A stretch of 64,000 bases of DNA from Paenibacillus prosopidis. Its GTDB lineage: Bacteria; Bacillota; Bacilli; Paenibacillales; Paenibacillaceae. A program made the translations under genes and the position numbers. The DNA is taken from positions 107,172-171,171 of the forward strand of contig NZ_QPJD01000006.1 in assembly GCF_003337375.1 (NCBI RefSeq). Direction: 5' to 3'. Positions 17,901-26,186 of this stretch are shown here, piece after piece. The notes below the pieces were generated by a model, which was not told the origin of the DNA, made no database searches, and saw only the letters and a program-made list of their open reading frames with translations. Positions within the stretch are counted from its first letter, which is position 1, and the number at the start of each line of letters is the position of its first letter.

Positions 17901-20900
17901 TATTGAACAAAACAGAGTATATTTTAAAGTCGAATTTGATTTTAAAAATATGGCGGATAATGCATATTTTTATTACAGCCTTGACGGCAACACCTGGACA
18001 TCTATAGGAGAACCACTTCATATGAATTATTACTCGCCTCATTTTATGGGATATCGTTTTGGACTATTTAATTATGCAACAAAAACAACAGGAGGCTATG
18101 TCGATTTTGATTATTTCAGAGTTAATAACAAGATGACGGGAACTACAGCAACGACAGCTCTAAATGCAAGCCTGGCAGATGTTCCTAACGTTACCGGTGC
18201 CCAAAATGTTGAGTTTACAGTCCCTGTAAAAATGGATGCGCTGCCTGCAGGAACATATTCCTCTATTGCAGCTTCCTTAAACATACCAAAGTATCTGACT
18301 GTAACAGGTATAGATTTCAATTCTACTAATATTACTGGAACTACCTCATATACTTATTCAAATAATCAGCTGATGCTGAATGTATCAGGAAGCAATGTAA
18401 ATTTTGCAAACAATAATTCAGACAATTTGTTTGCAACTATTAAGCTTAAGGTTGCCTTGTTTGTTCCAATTGATACAACTCAACAGATTACTATGGATTA
18501 TATAAATGTCGAAGGTGGAGATGTTGTTTATAACGTTAACAATGCTGTAGCAGACATTGAATTAAAAGCACTTAATACAGGTGCCATTGAAAAAGTTCCC
18601 GGGTATGCCAATCCTCTTATTACCCATAAATATGGTGCAGACCCATATGCCATGGTTTATAACGGGAGAGTATATGTTTATATGACTAGTGATGCATATG
18701 AATATAATACGGATGGAACCATTAAACAAAATTCATATTCTAAAATAAATAAAATAACCGTTATATCTTCAGCGGATATGGTCAACTGGACAGACCATGG
18801 TGAAATCCCGGTCGCAGGGCCAAATGGTGTTGCAAAGTGGGCAGGACTCTCCTGGGCGCCGGCGGCAGCACATAAAACAATAAATGGCAAAGAAAAATTC
18901 TTTCTTTATTTTGCAAATCCAGGAGATGGTATTGGCGTACTCACGGCAGATAGCCCTATAGGACCATGGTCAGATCCATTGGGACATACCATGATTACCC
19001 AAGAAACCCCGGGAGCAGCCGGAGTTACATGGCTTTTTGATCCGGCAGTATTGGTGGATGATGATGGAACAGGATATCTATATTTTGGCGGAGGTATCCC
19101 AAATGAACAGGATCCAGCGTCAGTTGCAAATCCTAAAACAGCCAGAGTTTTGAAATTGGGCGCTGACATGATTAGTATTGATGGAAGCGCAGTAACAATT
19201 GATGCTCCTTACATGTTTGAAGATTCCGGAATTCATAAGTATAACGGCAAATATTATTACTCGTATTGCATCAATTTCTCCGGTACACACCCGGCAGCTT
19301 ATCCGATCGCTAACATTGGATACATGATGAGTGATAGTCCTATGGGACCATTTACTTATGTAGGGCATTTCCTTAAAAATCCAGGTGATTTTTTTGGAAT
19401 AGTTGGCAATAACCATCATTCCGTTTTCCAATTCAATAACCAGTGGTATGTCATATACCATTCCCAAAATTTAAACAAAGCAATTTTAGGTGTTGACAAA
19501 GGATACCGTTCGTCAAATATAAATAAGCTTGAATATTATGATAATGGACAAATTAAAGAGGTTCAGGGAAGTTTAGAAGGTGTAGTACAGATTGCAAATG
19601 TTGATCCATATCAGAGGACTGAGGCTGAAACAATTGCATGGAATAAAGGTATAACAACTGAAGCATCTAGTGCAGCAGACGGACCGGTAAGCAATTTGAA
19701 TGTTACTGGTATAGATAATGGAGACTGGCTTGCCGTATCAAACGTTGACTTCGGTGACAACGGTGCTAAATCATTTAAAGCAAATGTTGCATCAACTGTG
19801 GGAGGTAAAATAGAAATACATCTTGACAGTCCAGAAGGTCAACTTATCGGTACTCTTAATGTCAGTCCTACAGGTGGAGCACAAACATGGCAGACAGTTG
19901 AAACCGATGTAACCAATGTTAAAGGAGTTCACAGTATTTTCTTTAAGTTTGCTGGAGCCGGTACCAACTTATTTAATGTGGATTACTGGCAATTTATAAA
20001 GGCAACAGCGATTACTTCCGTCCAGTTGGTGATGGATCCTACGTCCCTGGCCAAGACAAAATCCGCTGCGCTGACCCTGACGGTCAAAGATCAATTGGGA
20101 GCTGCCATGGAGTTGGGGGATGCGACAGTTGCTTACACCAGCGGCAATCCGGAAGTTGCCGCTGTTTATAACGGCATTGTAACGGGCATCGAGGCGGGCA
20201 TAGCAAAAATTACGGCAGCGGTTACGACCACAGACGGTAGGGTTGTGGAGTCCAATCCCGTTACCGTTGAAGTTCTGCCCATCTTAGAGTCTGTAAGCGT
20301 CAGCACCTCCAAGAGCTTGTTGGGCACCGGCTTTACGGCTCAATTAACGGTAAAAGGCACCATGACCGGCGATGAACAGGCCGATCTGTCCAAGGCTAAC
20401 ATTGTATACTCAAGCAATGACGTGCAGATTGCTTTCGTTGATCCCGCAGGCATCGTTCATCCGGTTAGCGACGGCTCTGTGGCCATTAAGGCTGCCGTAA
20501 CCTTAAACGGCATTACCAGGGAAGGCTCTATCGATCTCGCCGTGGATGCAACGAAGCCGGAATACGAGCTCACAGTTAACGGTACCGTTCTTAAGGACGG
20601 CGGTACTTTCGAAGATCATCTCGGCATCGACTTCCATGCTTGGGACAGCTTGTCTGGCCTGGCTTCTGCTAAGGTCACGGTGGACGGCAAGGAATATCCG
20701 GCCGCCCCGGCGGTAGGCTCCGGGGTTCAGATTCCTATGGCAGGCAATCTGGGCAGCCACAGCCTGACCGTTGTCATAGAGGATTTGGCAGGGAACAAAG
20801 TGGAGAATCACATCTCTTTCGAGGTGACAACCGGCATCGAATCCATGAAGCAGCTTATGGACCGTTACGTGAAGGAAGGGCTGCTCAAGGGCTCCCTGAC

Positions 20901-21108
20901 CTCGCAATTGTCCAATAATCTGGATCAGGCACAGCATCAGCTGGATATTGGGAAGCCGGATCAGGCCGCCAAGCATATGGAGGATTTCGTGAAGCACTTG
21001 AACAACGAGGCCCTTGGTAATGATTCGGTTAATCAAGTGAAAACGGTTCTGAATGCAGATGCCCAGCAGTTGATACAACAGTGGAATAGTGCTGACACTA
21101 CGAAATGA
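14974..21108 (+). CDS. Giant secreted double-GH43 arabinoxylan-degrading protein, apparent chimera
   Basis: Secreted protein of about 2044 residues. In order: signal peptide ending VFA; GH43 domain 1 (about 30-330: WADVPDVD, HDPSLMFDDDG, LNAEGSH); three related CBM4/CBM22-like sandwiches (about 360-525, 527-683, 686-846); GH43-associated beta-sandwich (about 855-1050, WQWNHNPDN); a cohesin-like module (about 1060-1200, VEFTVPVKM and FATIKLKV); XynD-like GH43 domain 2 (about 1209-1545); CBM6 (to about 1675); three Ig-like modules; and a C-terminal FIMAH-type helical module (about 1955-2043). Bases up to about 20010 are A+T-rich with clostridial-looking codons; the Ig/FIMAH tail is G+C-richer like the neighbours. 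GGAGG 8 bases upstream fixes the ATG at 14974. It probably strips arabinose and xylose branches from xylan. Confidence 0.88.
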   Translation: MYEKFIPLLLTFTLLLSLVPGISVFATGTTVQNPVIWADVPDVDIIRVGDAYYMTSTTMHMNPGVPIMKSTDLVNWEIVNYAYDILAANDKQALLNGENEYGQGSWASTIRYNKGKFYIVFGSLATRKSYIFQTENIEKGPWTCTTLNQYYHDPSLMFDDDGRVYLIHGGGDIWATELTPDATAIKSGGLDKAIIPNASAAATGWTGKGLNAEGSHIQKINGKYYVFTIAWPEGSMRTQLVHRADSIDGTYEGKTVLRNNGIAQGGIIDTPDGKWYGVLFKDNGAVGRIPYIIPATWQDGWPVFGDTQDTGISTGNMKFNIVKSDEFYQRADKVGAYHTVVNNPQITTTSGTLLDPSKGKKLITDGDFESGTGSWTNFGSESLSTVTENEPKALFVTGRTATGDGPKQDVTGSVFAGRTYNFSAKIKYGSEGDATPATKVFNFDLEANSTQAAPWESIILGSGTINKGEWGTISGTITIPADRSISNPFIFIETPWTATPDANNDLMNFYVDDVSLVDTSDPTNTNIIANSDFENGNTDSWIVYGSAQLSAVGGHSTYLSVTDRNTTAGPRHFLNGIQAGHTYYFSAKVKYGSDGDATPATKDFLFSIEVNSKQERPWESVLNKSTTLTKGTWGTITGTFNIPATASVDTPFIFIETPWVATPDKNNDLMDFCVDDISFVDITPDPNIIVNGGFENGQNPWTAHDNNVTLSITNQMYNSGTNSILASERKATAGSPQQILTGKLTAGHKYHFSAKVRYDDPLAPTEKKFNMNFQDGDDWTTIKVMGSNTIKKGEWGTIEGNYTIPSDQTLVAPSIFFETDWVPNPDPHNDLMDFYIDDVSMIDVTPTDTARTLENESNGSNLDLVWQWNHNPDNTKWSLTDRSGYLRMTTGRKSNDIHNAKNTLTQRTFGPESSGSIAIDVSNMKDGDYAGLAAFQYYYGSVGVKMSGTTKSIVMVRGSSNDANVKSTPVEVESIPIEQNRVYFKVEFDFKNMADNAYFYYSLDGNTWTSIGEPLHMNYYSPHFMGYRFGLFNYATKTTGGYVDFDYFRVNNKMTGTTATTALNASLADVPNVTGAQNVEFTVPVKMDALPAGTYSSIAASLNIPKYLTVTGIDFNSTNITGTTSYTYSNNQLMLNVSGSNVNFANNNSDNLFATIKLKVALFVPIDTTQQITMDYINVEGGDVVYNVNNAVADIELKALNTGAIEKVPGYANPLITHKYGADPYAMVYNGRVYVYMTSDAYEYNTDGTIKQNSYSKINKITVISSADMVNWTDHGEIPVAGPNGVAKWAGLSWAPAAAHKTINGKEKFFLYFANPGDGIGVLTADSPIGPWSDPLGHTMITQETPGAAGVTWLFDPAVLVDDDGTGYLYFGGGIPNEQDPASVANPKTARVLKLGADMISIDGSAVTIDAPYMFEDSGIHKYNGKYYYSYCINFSGTHPAAYPIANIGYMMSDSPMGPFTYVGHFLKNPGDFFGIVGNNHHSVFQFNNQWYVIYHSQNLNKAILGVDKGYRSSNINKLEYYDNGQIKEVQGSLEGVVQIANVDPYQRTEAETIAWNKGITTEASSAADGPVSNLNVTGIDNGDWLAVSNVDFGDNGAKSFKANVASTVGGKIEIHLDSPEGQLIGTLNVSPTGGAQTWQTVETDVTNVKGVHSIFFKFAGAGTNLFNVDYWQFIKATAITSVQLVMDPTSLAKTKSAALTLTVKDQLGAAMELGDATVAYTSGNPEVAAVYNGIVTGIEAGIAKITAAVTTTDGRVVESNPVTVEVLPILESVSVSTSKSLLGTGFTAQLTVKGTMTGDEQADLSKANIVYSSNDVQIAFVDPAGIVHPVSDGSVAIKAAVTLNGITREGSIDLAVDATKPEYELTVNGTVLKDGGTFEDHLGIDFHAWDSLSGLASAKVTVDGKEYPAAPAVGSGVQIPMAGNLGSHSLTVVIEDLAGNKVENHISFEVTTGIESMKQLMDRYVKEGLLKGSLTSQLSNNLDQAQHQLDIGKPDQAAKHMEDFVKHLNNEALGNDSVNQVKTVLNADAQQLIQQWNSADTTK

Positions 21109-21125
21109 TAGTATGTATTTTGGTT

Positions 21126-21168
21126 GAAAATGGAAAAGCCCGCTATTTTAGCGGGCTTTTCCATTTTC
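21126..21168 (+). terminator. Strong symmetrical terminator after the double-GH43 gene
   Basis: A perfect 20-base stem, arms at 21126-21145 and 21149-21168 with a three-base TTT loop. Its core is AAAAGCCCGCTA paired with TAGCGGGCTTTT, so it can terminate in either direction. Confidence 0.85.
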
Positions 21169-21351
21169 GCCGAGTAATTTTTTTTATTTTCAGGAACTTT
21201 TTTCGAAATAGTCAAAGTCCGGATAAGTATAGGGAGAGTTAGGTGCTGGAATTTTCTCAATTTTGCTAGCATGGATTTTCATGATTTCATTTCCGATATA
21301 GTTCGTCTTTCATGCCTTTATCGTGCTATTCTATGGCTAGAATATGAAGGG

Positions 21352-21411
21352 TTGTTAATAATCAAACGATGACTTACAATCAATCAGAAAGCAGAAATGT
21401 ATACGCTTTCA
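21352..21411 (+). promoter_or_regulatory. GH5 promoter and downstream cre site
   Basis: TTGTTA (21352-21357), a 17-base spacer and TACAAT (21375-21380) form a SigA-type promoter. TGTATACGCTTTCA at 21398-21411 matches the CcpA cre consensus except at one position and lies just after the likely transcription start, the usual place for a roadblock type of catabolite repression. Confidence 0.55.
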
Positions 21412-21439
21412 AAGAAAAATTAATAAAGGAGACTAGTTG

Positions 21440-23290
21440 ATGAAAACAAGTAAAAAGTCGCGTGGATTCACCAAATCAATCATTTCCTTATGTAAGTCAG
21501 CTTCACTTCTGCTGATGGCCGCCGCGTTGACAGTAAGCATGGGCTCTTCGTTGACGGAGATCCCCGATAAGGCATTCGCAGCGGATTCGACCGGAAGCGA
21601 AGCAACGGCCGAAATGCGAGAGATCACAACAATGGAGCTTGTCAAAGAAATGGGAATCGGCATTAATTTGGGCAACACGCTTGAAGCCACAGGCAGCTGG
21701 ATTAATGGCACCAGTGTTACAAATTATGAAACTGCCTGGGGCAGTCCCGTTATTACGGAGGAAATGATTAAAGGTTATGCAAACGAAGGTTTTGGCGTCC
21801 TTCGAATTCCCGTAGCGTGGTCAAATATGATGGGCGAGGATTACACAATCAATCCTAGTTATCTGGGCCGGGCAAAAGAAGTTGTGGATTGGGCACTGGA
21901 TAGCGATATGTATGTTATTCTGAATATTCATTGGGACGGCGGCTGGTTTGAGAAATTTCCGTCAGAAAAAGAAGAATCTATGTACAAATATACACGCATA
22001 TGGACACAACTGACAGAAGCTTTTAAAAACTATGACGATCATCTGATGTTCGAGTCTTTCAATGAGGAAGGTGTATGGCCTGATTTATGGAATTTTTACG
22101 GCAGCGATGACGGAAAAGAAGAAGCTTATGCGCTGCTGAATGAGATCAACCAGAGATTTGTAGATATTGTACGCGGTTCCGGGGGCAACAATAAACAACG
22201 CCACCTGTTGGTAGGCGGTTATGTAACGGATATCGAGAAGACCGTTGATGAACTTTATAAGCTGCCAAACGATCCCCAAAATCGCTGTGCAGTATCGGTC
22301 CATTATTACACTCCTGCAACATTCGCCATCCTGGAAGAGGATGCGAGTTGGGGAACAGCGCGTACGGAGTGGGGAACGGATGAAGACTTCGCCGAGCTAA
22401 ACAGGCTCATGGATATGGTTAAAACACGTTTCATCGACAATGGTATCCCCGTTATCATGGGGGAGTTTGGTGTAGCTACAAAAAATAAGACGCAAGAAAT
22501 GATACGGCTCTATCTTTCGTCGGTGAACAGTGCCGCATATTCCCGAGGAATTACCCCGGTTTTATGGGATGTTACAAATCTACATTACAACCGAGATATA
22601 TTTGAAATGAATGATAAGGTGCTGCTTGAGCAGCTTATGGCTGTCAAGGCGAATTCGGCTCCAACCGCCTCGATCACCTCGTATCAGGATGGCCAGGCAA
22701 TCAATCTGAATAGTCCGCAGATTGACTGGACGTTCCTTGACGCCGACGATGCGGATGTTCAAGCCGCCTATCAGGTTCAAGCTTCCAGCAACGGTTGGGA
22801 GACGGTTGATGTGGACAGCGGCGAACTGGCGGGCGCATCCGGTTCATACACCTTGAATGGATTGGCGGACGGAGATTGGTCGATCAGGGTTCGTGCGAAG
22901 GATAATCGGGGCGCCTGGTCGGAGTGGGCGTACAGAAGCTTGGGAATTAATACGGTTGCCCCAACCCTGAATGTCGTACTGGATAAGGAAACATTGTGGC
23001 CGGCCAACAACAAGCTGGTTAAAGTAACGGCAACTGTTGAAACGGATGTTGAGCTGTCTCAGGTGGAATTGCTGTCCATTACGCCGAGCATAGCCGTTGG
23101 CAGCTATGAATCCATGGTACAAGAAGCCGATTTCGGCACATTCGATACGGAATTCAAGCTGTTGGCCAAAAAAGCAAAAGGTAAAGAGCCTCTAGTTTAT
23201 ACAATAACTTATAAAGCGATAGATCAAGCAGGGAATGTTACGGAAGCAGATGTCACCGTTACGGTTCCCCATGATCAGTCAGGAAAATAA
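21440..23290 (+). CDS. Secreted GH5 (subfamily 4-like) endo-beta-glucanase with two Ig-like modules
   Basis: Secreted glycosidase of 616 residues from the ATG at 21440 (AAAGGAG upstream; the TTG at 21437 is less likely). A signal peptide of about 45 residues ends near AFAADS. The GH5 barrel (about 60-400) carries GINLGNTLEA, FGVLRIPVAW, LNIHWDGGWF, the acid/base Glu209 in FESFNEEG, SVHYYTP and the nucleophile Glu342 in VIMGEFG. These suit subfamily 4 enzymes acting on xyloglucan, mixed-linkage glucan or cellulose; which one cannot be read here. Two sandwich modules follow: a fibronectin-like one (about 408-500) and one with a NTVAPTLNVVLDKETLWP start seen in surface glycanases. It has its own promoter and a cre-like site. 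Confidence 0.9.
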   Translation: MKTSKKSRGFTKSIISLCKSASLLLMAAALTVSMGSSLTEIPDKAFAADSTGSEATAEMREITTMELVKEMGIGINLGNTLEATGSWINGTSVTNYETAWGSPVITEEMIKGYANEGFGVLRIPVAWSNMMGEDYTINPSYLGRAKEVVDWALDSDMYVILNIHWDGGWFEKFPSEKEESMYKYTRIWTQLTEAFKNYDDHLMFESFNEEGVWPDLWNFYGSDDGKEEAYALLNEINQRFVDIVRGSGGNNKQRHLLVGGYVTDIEKTVDELYKLPNDPQNRCAVSVHYYTPATFAILEEDASWGTARTEWGTDEDFAELNRLMDMVKTRFIDNGIPVIMGEFGVATKNKTQEMIRLYLSSVNSAAYSRGITPVLWDVTNLHYNRDIFEMNDKVLLEQLMAVKANSAPTASITSYQDGQAINLNSPQIDWTFLDADDADVQAAYQVQASSNGWETVDVDSGELAGASGSYTLNGLADGDWSIRVRAKDNRGAWSEWAYRSLGINTVAPTLNVVLDKETLWPANNKLVKVTATVETDVELSQVELLSITPSIAVGSYESMVQEADFGTFDTEFKLLAKKAKGKEPLVYTITYKAIDQAGNVTEADVTVTVPHDQSGK

Positions 23291-23311
23291 ATAAGCATCT
23301 TCAGGAACTGG

Positions 23312-23341
23312 ATACCTCCGACCGGAATGGTTCGGAGGTAT
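23312..23341 (+). terminator. Hairpin after the GH5 gene
   Basis: ATACCTCCGA (23312-23321) pairs perfectly with TCGGAGGTAT (23332-23341). A short T tract follows. Confidence 0.55.
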
Positions 23342-23360
23342 TTCAGGTAAAATGTCTATA

Positions 23361-23540
23361 TTATGTGTAGTCCAGCATGGAAAAGACAACAGATTCTTGT
23401 GTCCAAAAGTGATACTCGCCAATGGTGTTCTTCTGCTGGATCGTGGCCATATCTCGTACGGCTTGTTCATCCATCAACTGCCGATAGATGTCGCAATACT
23501 CAGCTGCCTGCCTAGTCTGAATCATAAGAAGAGCAACCAT
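23361..23540 (-). pseudogene. Antisense 59-codon fragment of an unrecognised protein
   Basis: On the minus strand an open frame from the ATG at 23540 to the TAA at 23361 encodes a soluble, well-composed sequence with QTRQAAEYCDIYRQLMDEQ and KNTIGEYHFWTQESVVF. It reads more like real protein than the overlapping plus-strand frame. I cannot name the family. It has no ribosome site and sits among other debris, so it is more likely the 3' end of a lost gene than a functional one. Confidence 0.35.
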
Positions 23541-24035
23541 GTAACGGTAAGAGAGAAATTGAAATATCTGCTATGGAGTTTGCCGAATCAACAGGATTAC
23601 TCGAAGCCTGATCCGGAAACCAAGGAATGCATGAAGTATATTCCTGCAGGCGGGAATTTTACAGACATTCCGTCAGAATTCCGACCGAGATCCGTTCACG
23701 ATCAAATGGACTCACCAAGGACTGCTTTAATTTGGAGCAAGGGAATGAAGGGATTTTACCTTAGTGGTGACCACAACAATTATGCTTTTATCAACGAGCT
23801 TGATCACTTTTTAACAAAGAGTATCACGCCAATGATGAGGGAACTCGGCATGGACTATTTCGAAGTTTCAGGCCATCACGATAAGTGGAACTTGGAATCG
23901 TTATTTGCCTCAAGGACACTTCAGCATTGGGATCAACTCGTTTTTGGGTTATCAGGTTTCGAAGCAGTGTCTCTGGGATCAACTAGTGATAATCAAATTA
24001 GGATGCTTAATTTACGGTCACGTCTTAGACTGTAA
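23520..24035 (+). pseudogene. Composite fragment: cytosine methyltransferase-like piece joined to a GNAT-like piece
   Basis: The plus-strand frame here reads as two unrelated pieces. Up to about 23705, YIPAGGNFTDIPSEFRPRSV resembles the region of C5-cytosine DNA methyltransferases that precedes the last conserved motifs. From about 23730, FYLSGDHNNYAFINELDHF, MRELGMDYFEVSGHHDKWN and SRTLQHWDQLVF resemble the N-terminal half of a GNAT-type acetyltransferase. Neither catalytic core is complete and the frame ends in a few arginine/leucine codons against a terminator. I read it as fused gene debris. Both family calls are from pattern memory and are tentative. Confidence 0.4.
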
Positions 24036-24055
24036 TTGTTGACCTAATAAAAGAA

Positions 24056-24108
24056 ACAGCGGCGACCTAAGACCAGAAAATAAAGTCTTAGACTGTCGCT
24101 GTTTTTTT
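24056..24108 (+). terminator. Terminator / inverted repeat closing the debris region
   Basis: ACAGCGGCGACCTAAGAC (24056-24073) and GTCTTAGACTGTCGCTGT pair with an internal bulge, followed by seven T. The 12-mer GTCTTAGACTGT of the right arm also occurs once at about 24022. Confidence 0.6.
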
Positions 24109-24139
24109 ATAGATAGAGATGTTTTTGATGAGAGTTTTT

Positions 24140-25384
24140 TTAAAAGATTAAAGGAAAAATAAATGTAACGAAAGCTGCCCAAAGTCCGTAAACCGGCAAA
24201 TACTTAGTAACGGCATCTTGGATGGTTGAAGGTCCGGTTTTGTTTTGTAGAAAACGTATATAGGAGAGCATAATCCAAATTAGGTTGGCCCAGATAAGTA
24301 TGTTTACGCCTAAAACAGCAAGTCTGTTGGGCGTAATCCCATAAGAAGAAAGCCTAAACACTATGGCCGATAAAGCCACACTGTCAATGATAAGAGCAAG
24401 AACAATTAGAGCAAAATTTATATAATCAGAAATGTTCATTTTCTCGTCTTTGCTGCTTTCGGTAATGGAGAATATGGTGACGGCCAATACACTAAGGAGT
24501 ATTCCGTTGAAGGATATGAGAAAATTGCGGTCCAAGAATGGATTTTTTCCGACCCAAATAACGGTTATAAGATAGACCAACAATGTCGCCAGTACAAGAG
24601 GACTAAAAATTTTGGCTATATATGGTGCTATATTTTTGGCAAGCTTAAGGTTCCTTGATACCAGGTATGTAGCCACAATTGCGAGAGCGGCAGCACCAAA
24701 TAAAACGATATTTTTAAAATAGAATTCAGAAATATCCATGTCGACAAATCTAAATAACTGCATGGTTAATGCTGTTAGCAGCATCCCGCTAATTGCCATG
24801 CTGGCGTAGAGTATGCAAAACTCCCCATTAAATTTAAGATAGGCCAATCTTGTGCTGCCTATGCCATATTCATTTCCTGTAAATGCAAGCCCTAATAATA
24901 CCCATAAGAAAATGGGAAGGTGTAGATAAGCCAGGATAATACTGTCTTTATGCTCTAGTGGCAGCATATTAAGATAAAACCCGGACATTAGAAATAACGA
25001 TGCAAGGGTGTAAAGAACATTTTTTTTCGGAGTATTATTGTATACAAAATAGATGGCAATAAAGGGAAGTATACCAAAAACAAGGTTAATAGGGGCTATT
25101 GTCTGCTGTTCGACAAATTGGAAAATAATCCTGGTGCAAATCCCGGCTAGAACTGCTAAAATGCCCATGGATAAGAAAGCTTTCTGAAGCAAGGAAGCTT
25201 TTTCTGTATTTGCCGTCTCCTTGAAATGCAATCTTTCATTCCAAACGGCAAGAACCTGCGAATCAGGGTTTTGTTCCCAGGCGTATGAGAATGACTTTTT
25301 AAAAGCTTCGGGTTCTTTTCTAAACATTCTCTCTAACTCATGGGGGTTAGCAATATTTTCAATAATCAGATTGTTAATGTCCAT
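24140..25384 (-). CDS. Multi-pass integral membrane protein of unknown function
   Basis: Protein of 414 residues with a soluble N-terminus of about 75 residues (HELERMFRKEPEAFKKSF), then roughly ten or more hydrophobic helices to the C-terminus, which ends in a VTFIFPLIF helix. The layout is reminiscent of DUF4153-type membrane proteins, but I see no decisive motif. It starts 2 bases after the stop of the small HTH regulator and is clearly in one operon with it and the DUF2975 protein. Composition is more A+T-rich than the flanking sugar genes, suggesting separate ancestry. Role unknown; possibly a membrane stress or sensing protein controlled by its own regulator. Confidence 0.75.
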   Translation of the reverse strand: MDINNLIIENIANPHELERMFRKEPEAFKKSFSYAWEQNPDSQVLAVWNERLHFKETANTEKASLLQKAFLSMGILAVLAGICTRIIFQFVEQQTIAPINLVFGILPFIAIYFVYNNTPKKNVLYTLASLFLMSGFYLNMLPLEHKDSIILAYLHLPIFLWVLLGLAFTGNEYGIGSTRLAYLKFNGEFCILYASMAISGMLLTALTMQLFRFVDMDISEFYFKNIVLFGAAALAIVATYLVSRNLKLAKNIAPYIAKIFSPLVLATLLVYLITVIWVGKNPFLDRNFLISFNGILLSVLAVTIFSITESSKDEKMNISDYINFALIVLALIIDSVALSAIVFRLSSYGITPNRLAVLGVNILIWANLIWIMLSYIRFLQNKTGPSTIQDAVTKYLPVYGLWAAFVTFIFPLIF

Positions 25385-25386
25385 GG

Positions 25387-25605
25387 TTATACCTCCCCTT
25401 CGTCACTTCTATATTCTAAAATATCTCCAGGCTGACATTCTAAAGCCTTACAAATCGCCTCTAAAGTGGATAATCGAATCGCTTTTGCCTTTCCATTTTT
25501 CAATATAGAAAGGTTAGCCATTGTTATTCCAACCCTCTCCGAAAGTTCTGTTACGCTCATTTTCCTTTTAGCCAGCATTACATCAATATTGATTATAATG
25601 GACAT
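25387..25605 (-). CDS. Small Cro/C1-type HTH regulator (YozG-like)
   Basis: Protein of 72 residues that is almost entirely one helix-turn-helix: NIDVMLAKRKMSVTELSERV, then GITMANLSILKNGKAKAIR and the LEAICKALECQPGDILEY tail typical of this compact family. I start at the ATG at 25605, since GAGGTG lies 7 bases upstream; the GTG at 25614 is part of that ribosome site. These regulators are regularly found beside DUF2975 membrane proteins, as here (10-base gap), and are thought to control the operon. Confidence 0.92.
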   Translation of the reverse strand: MSIIINIDVMLAKRKMSVTELSERVGITMANLSILKNGKAKAIRLSTLEAICKALECQPGDILEYRSDEGEV

Positions 25606-25615
25606 GTTGTTCACC

Positions 25616-26098
25616 TCAGACCGTTAAGTCATTTTCTGATTTTATATCTATGGCATTTTTTAATAGCTTTTGAAGAACAGCAGCAAAGACTGCAATCACA
25701 AAAGAAGCAAAAGGAATGACTAATCCGATTACTGCGAGACCTGGAGCGTCATCCATCTCCGCCATGAGAACTAAGAGTGGTAAAACTGCCAGATTCAAGA
25801 TACTGATTGTGATTGCACAGTATTTTATATTCTTTAAGGCTCTTACAGATAAATCTGAGAAAGCTTTGTTCTTGTCAATATAGCTTAAAAGTCTAAAAGC
25901 CTGAAACAATGCCACGAAAAACGGTATCGTTGATACATATAAACCGATTAAAGCGAGATATAGCAAAAAAGCCGGATAATGTTCTGCTGCTTCATTAGCT
26001 ATCCAAGGCAACCAAAATAAACACAAAAGAATAATCGGAATTCCAATAAGAATAACAGTTACTTTTAAAAAGAGTGTTTCACGTTTCATAAAAGGCAC
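25616..26098 (-). CDS. DUF2975 family membrane protein
   Basis: Protein of 160 residues with four transmembrane helices (about residues 10-30, 45-70, 95-120, 125-150). It carries the SYIDKNKAFSDLSVRALKNI stretch after helix 2 that marks DUF2975. It heads a tight three-gene operon with an HTH regulator and a larger membrane protein. No biochemical function is known to me for the family; the pairing suggests a membrane sensor plus regulator unit. Confidence 0.9.
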   Translation of the reverse strand: MPFMKRETLFLKVTVILIGIPIILLCLFWLPWIANEAAEHYPAFLLYLALIGLYVSTIPFFVALFQAFRLLSYIDKNKAFSDLSVRALKNIKYCAITISILNLAVLPLLVLMAEMDDAPGLAVIGLVIPFASFVIAVFAAVLQKLLKNAIDIKSENDLTV

Positions 26099-26186
26099 CT
26101 CACTTGTTTATTGTCATTTTAAATCTAACACAACACTTATCGTTTTACAATATGTTATGATTGTTATTCAATTTATTATTATTGTT

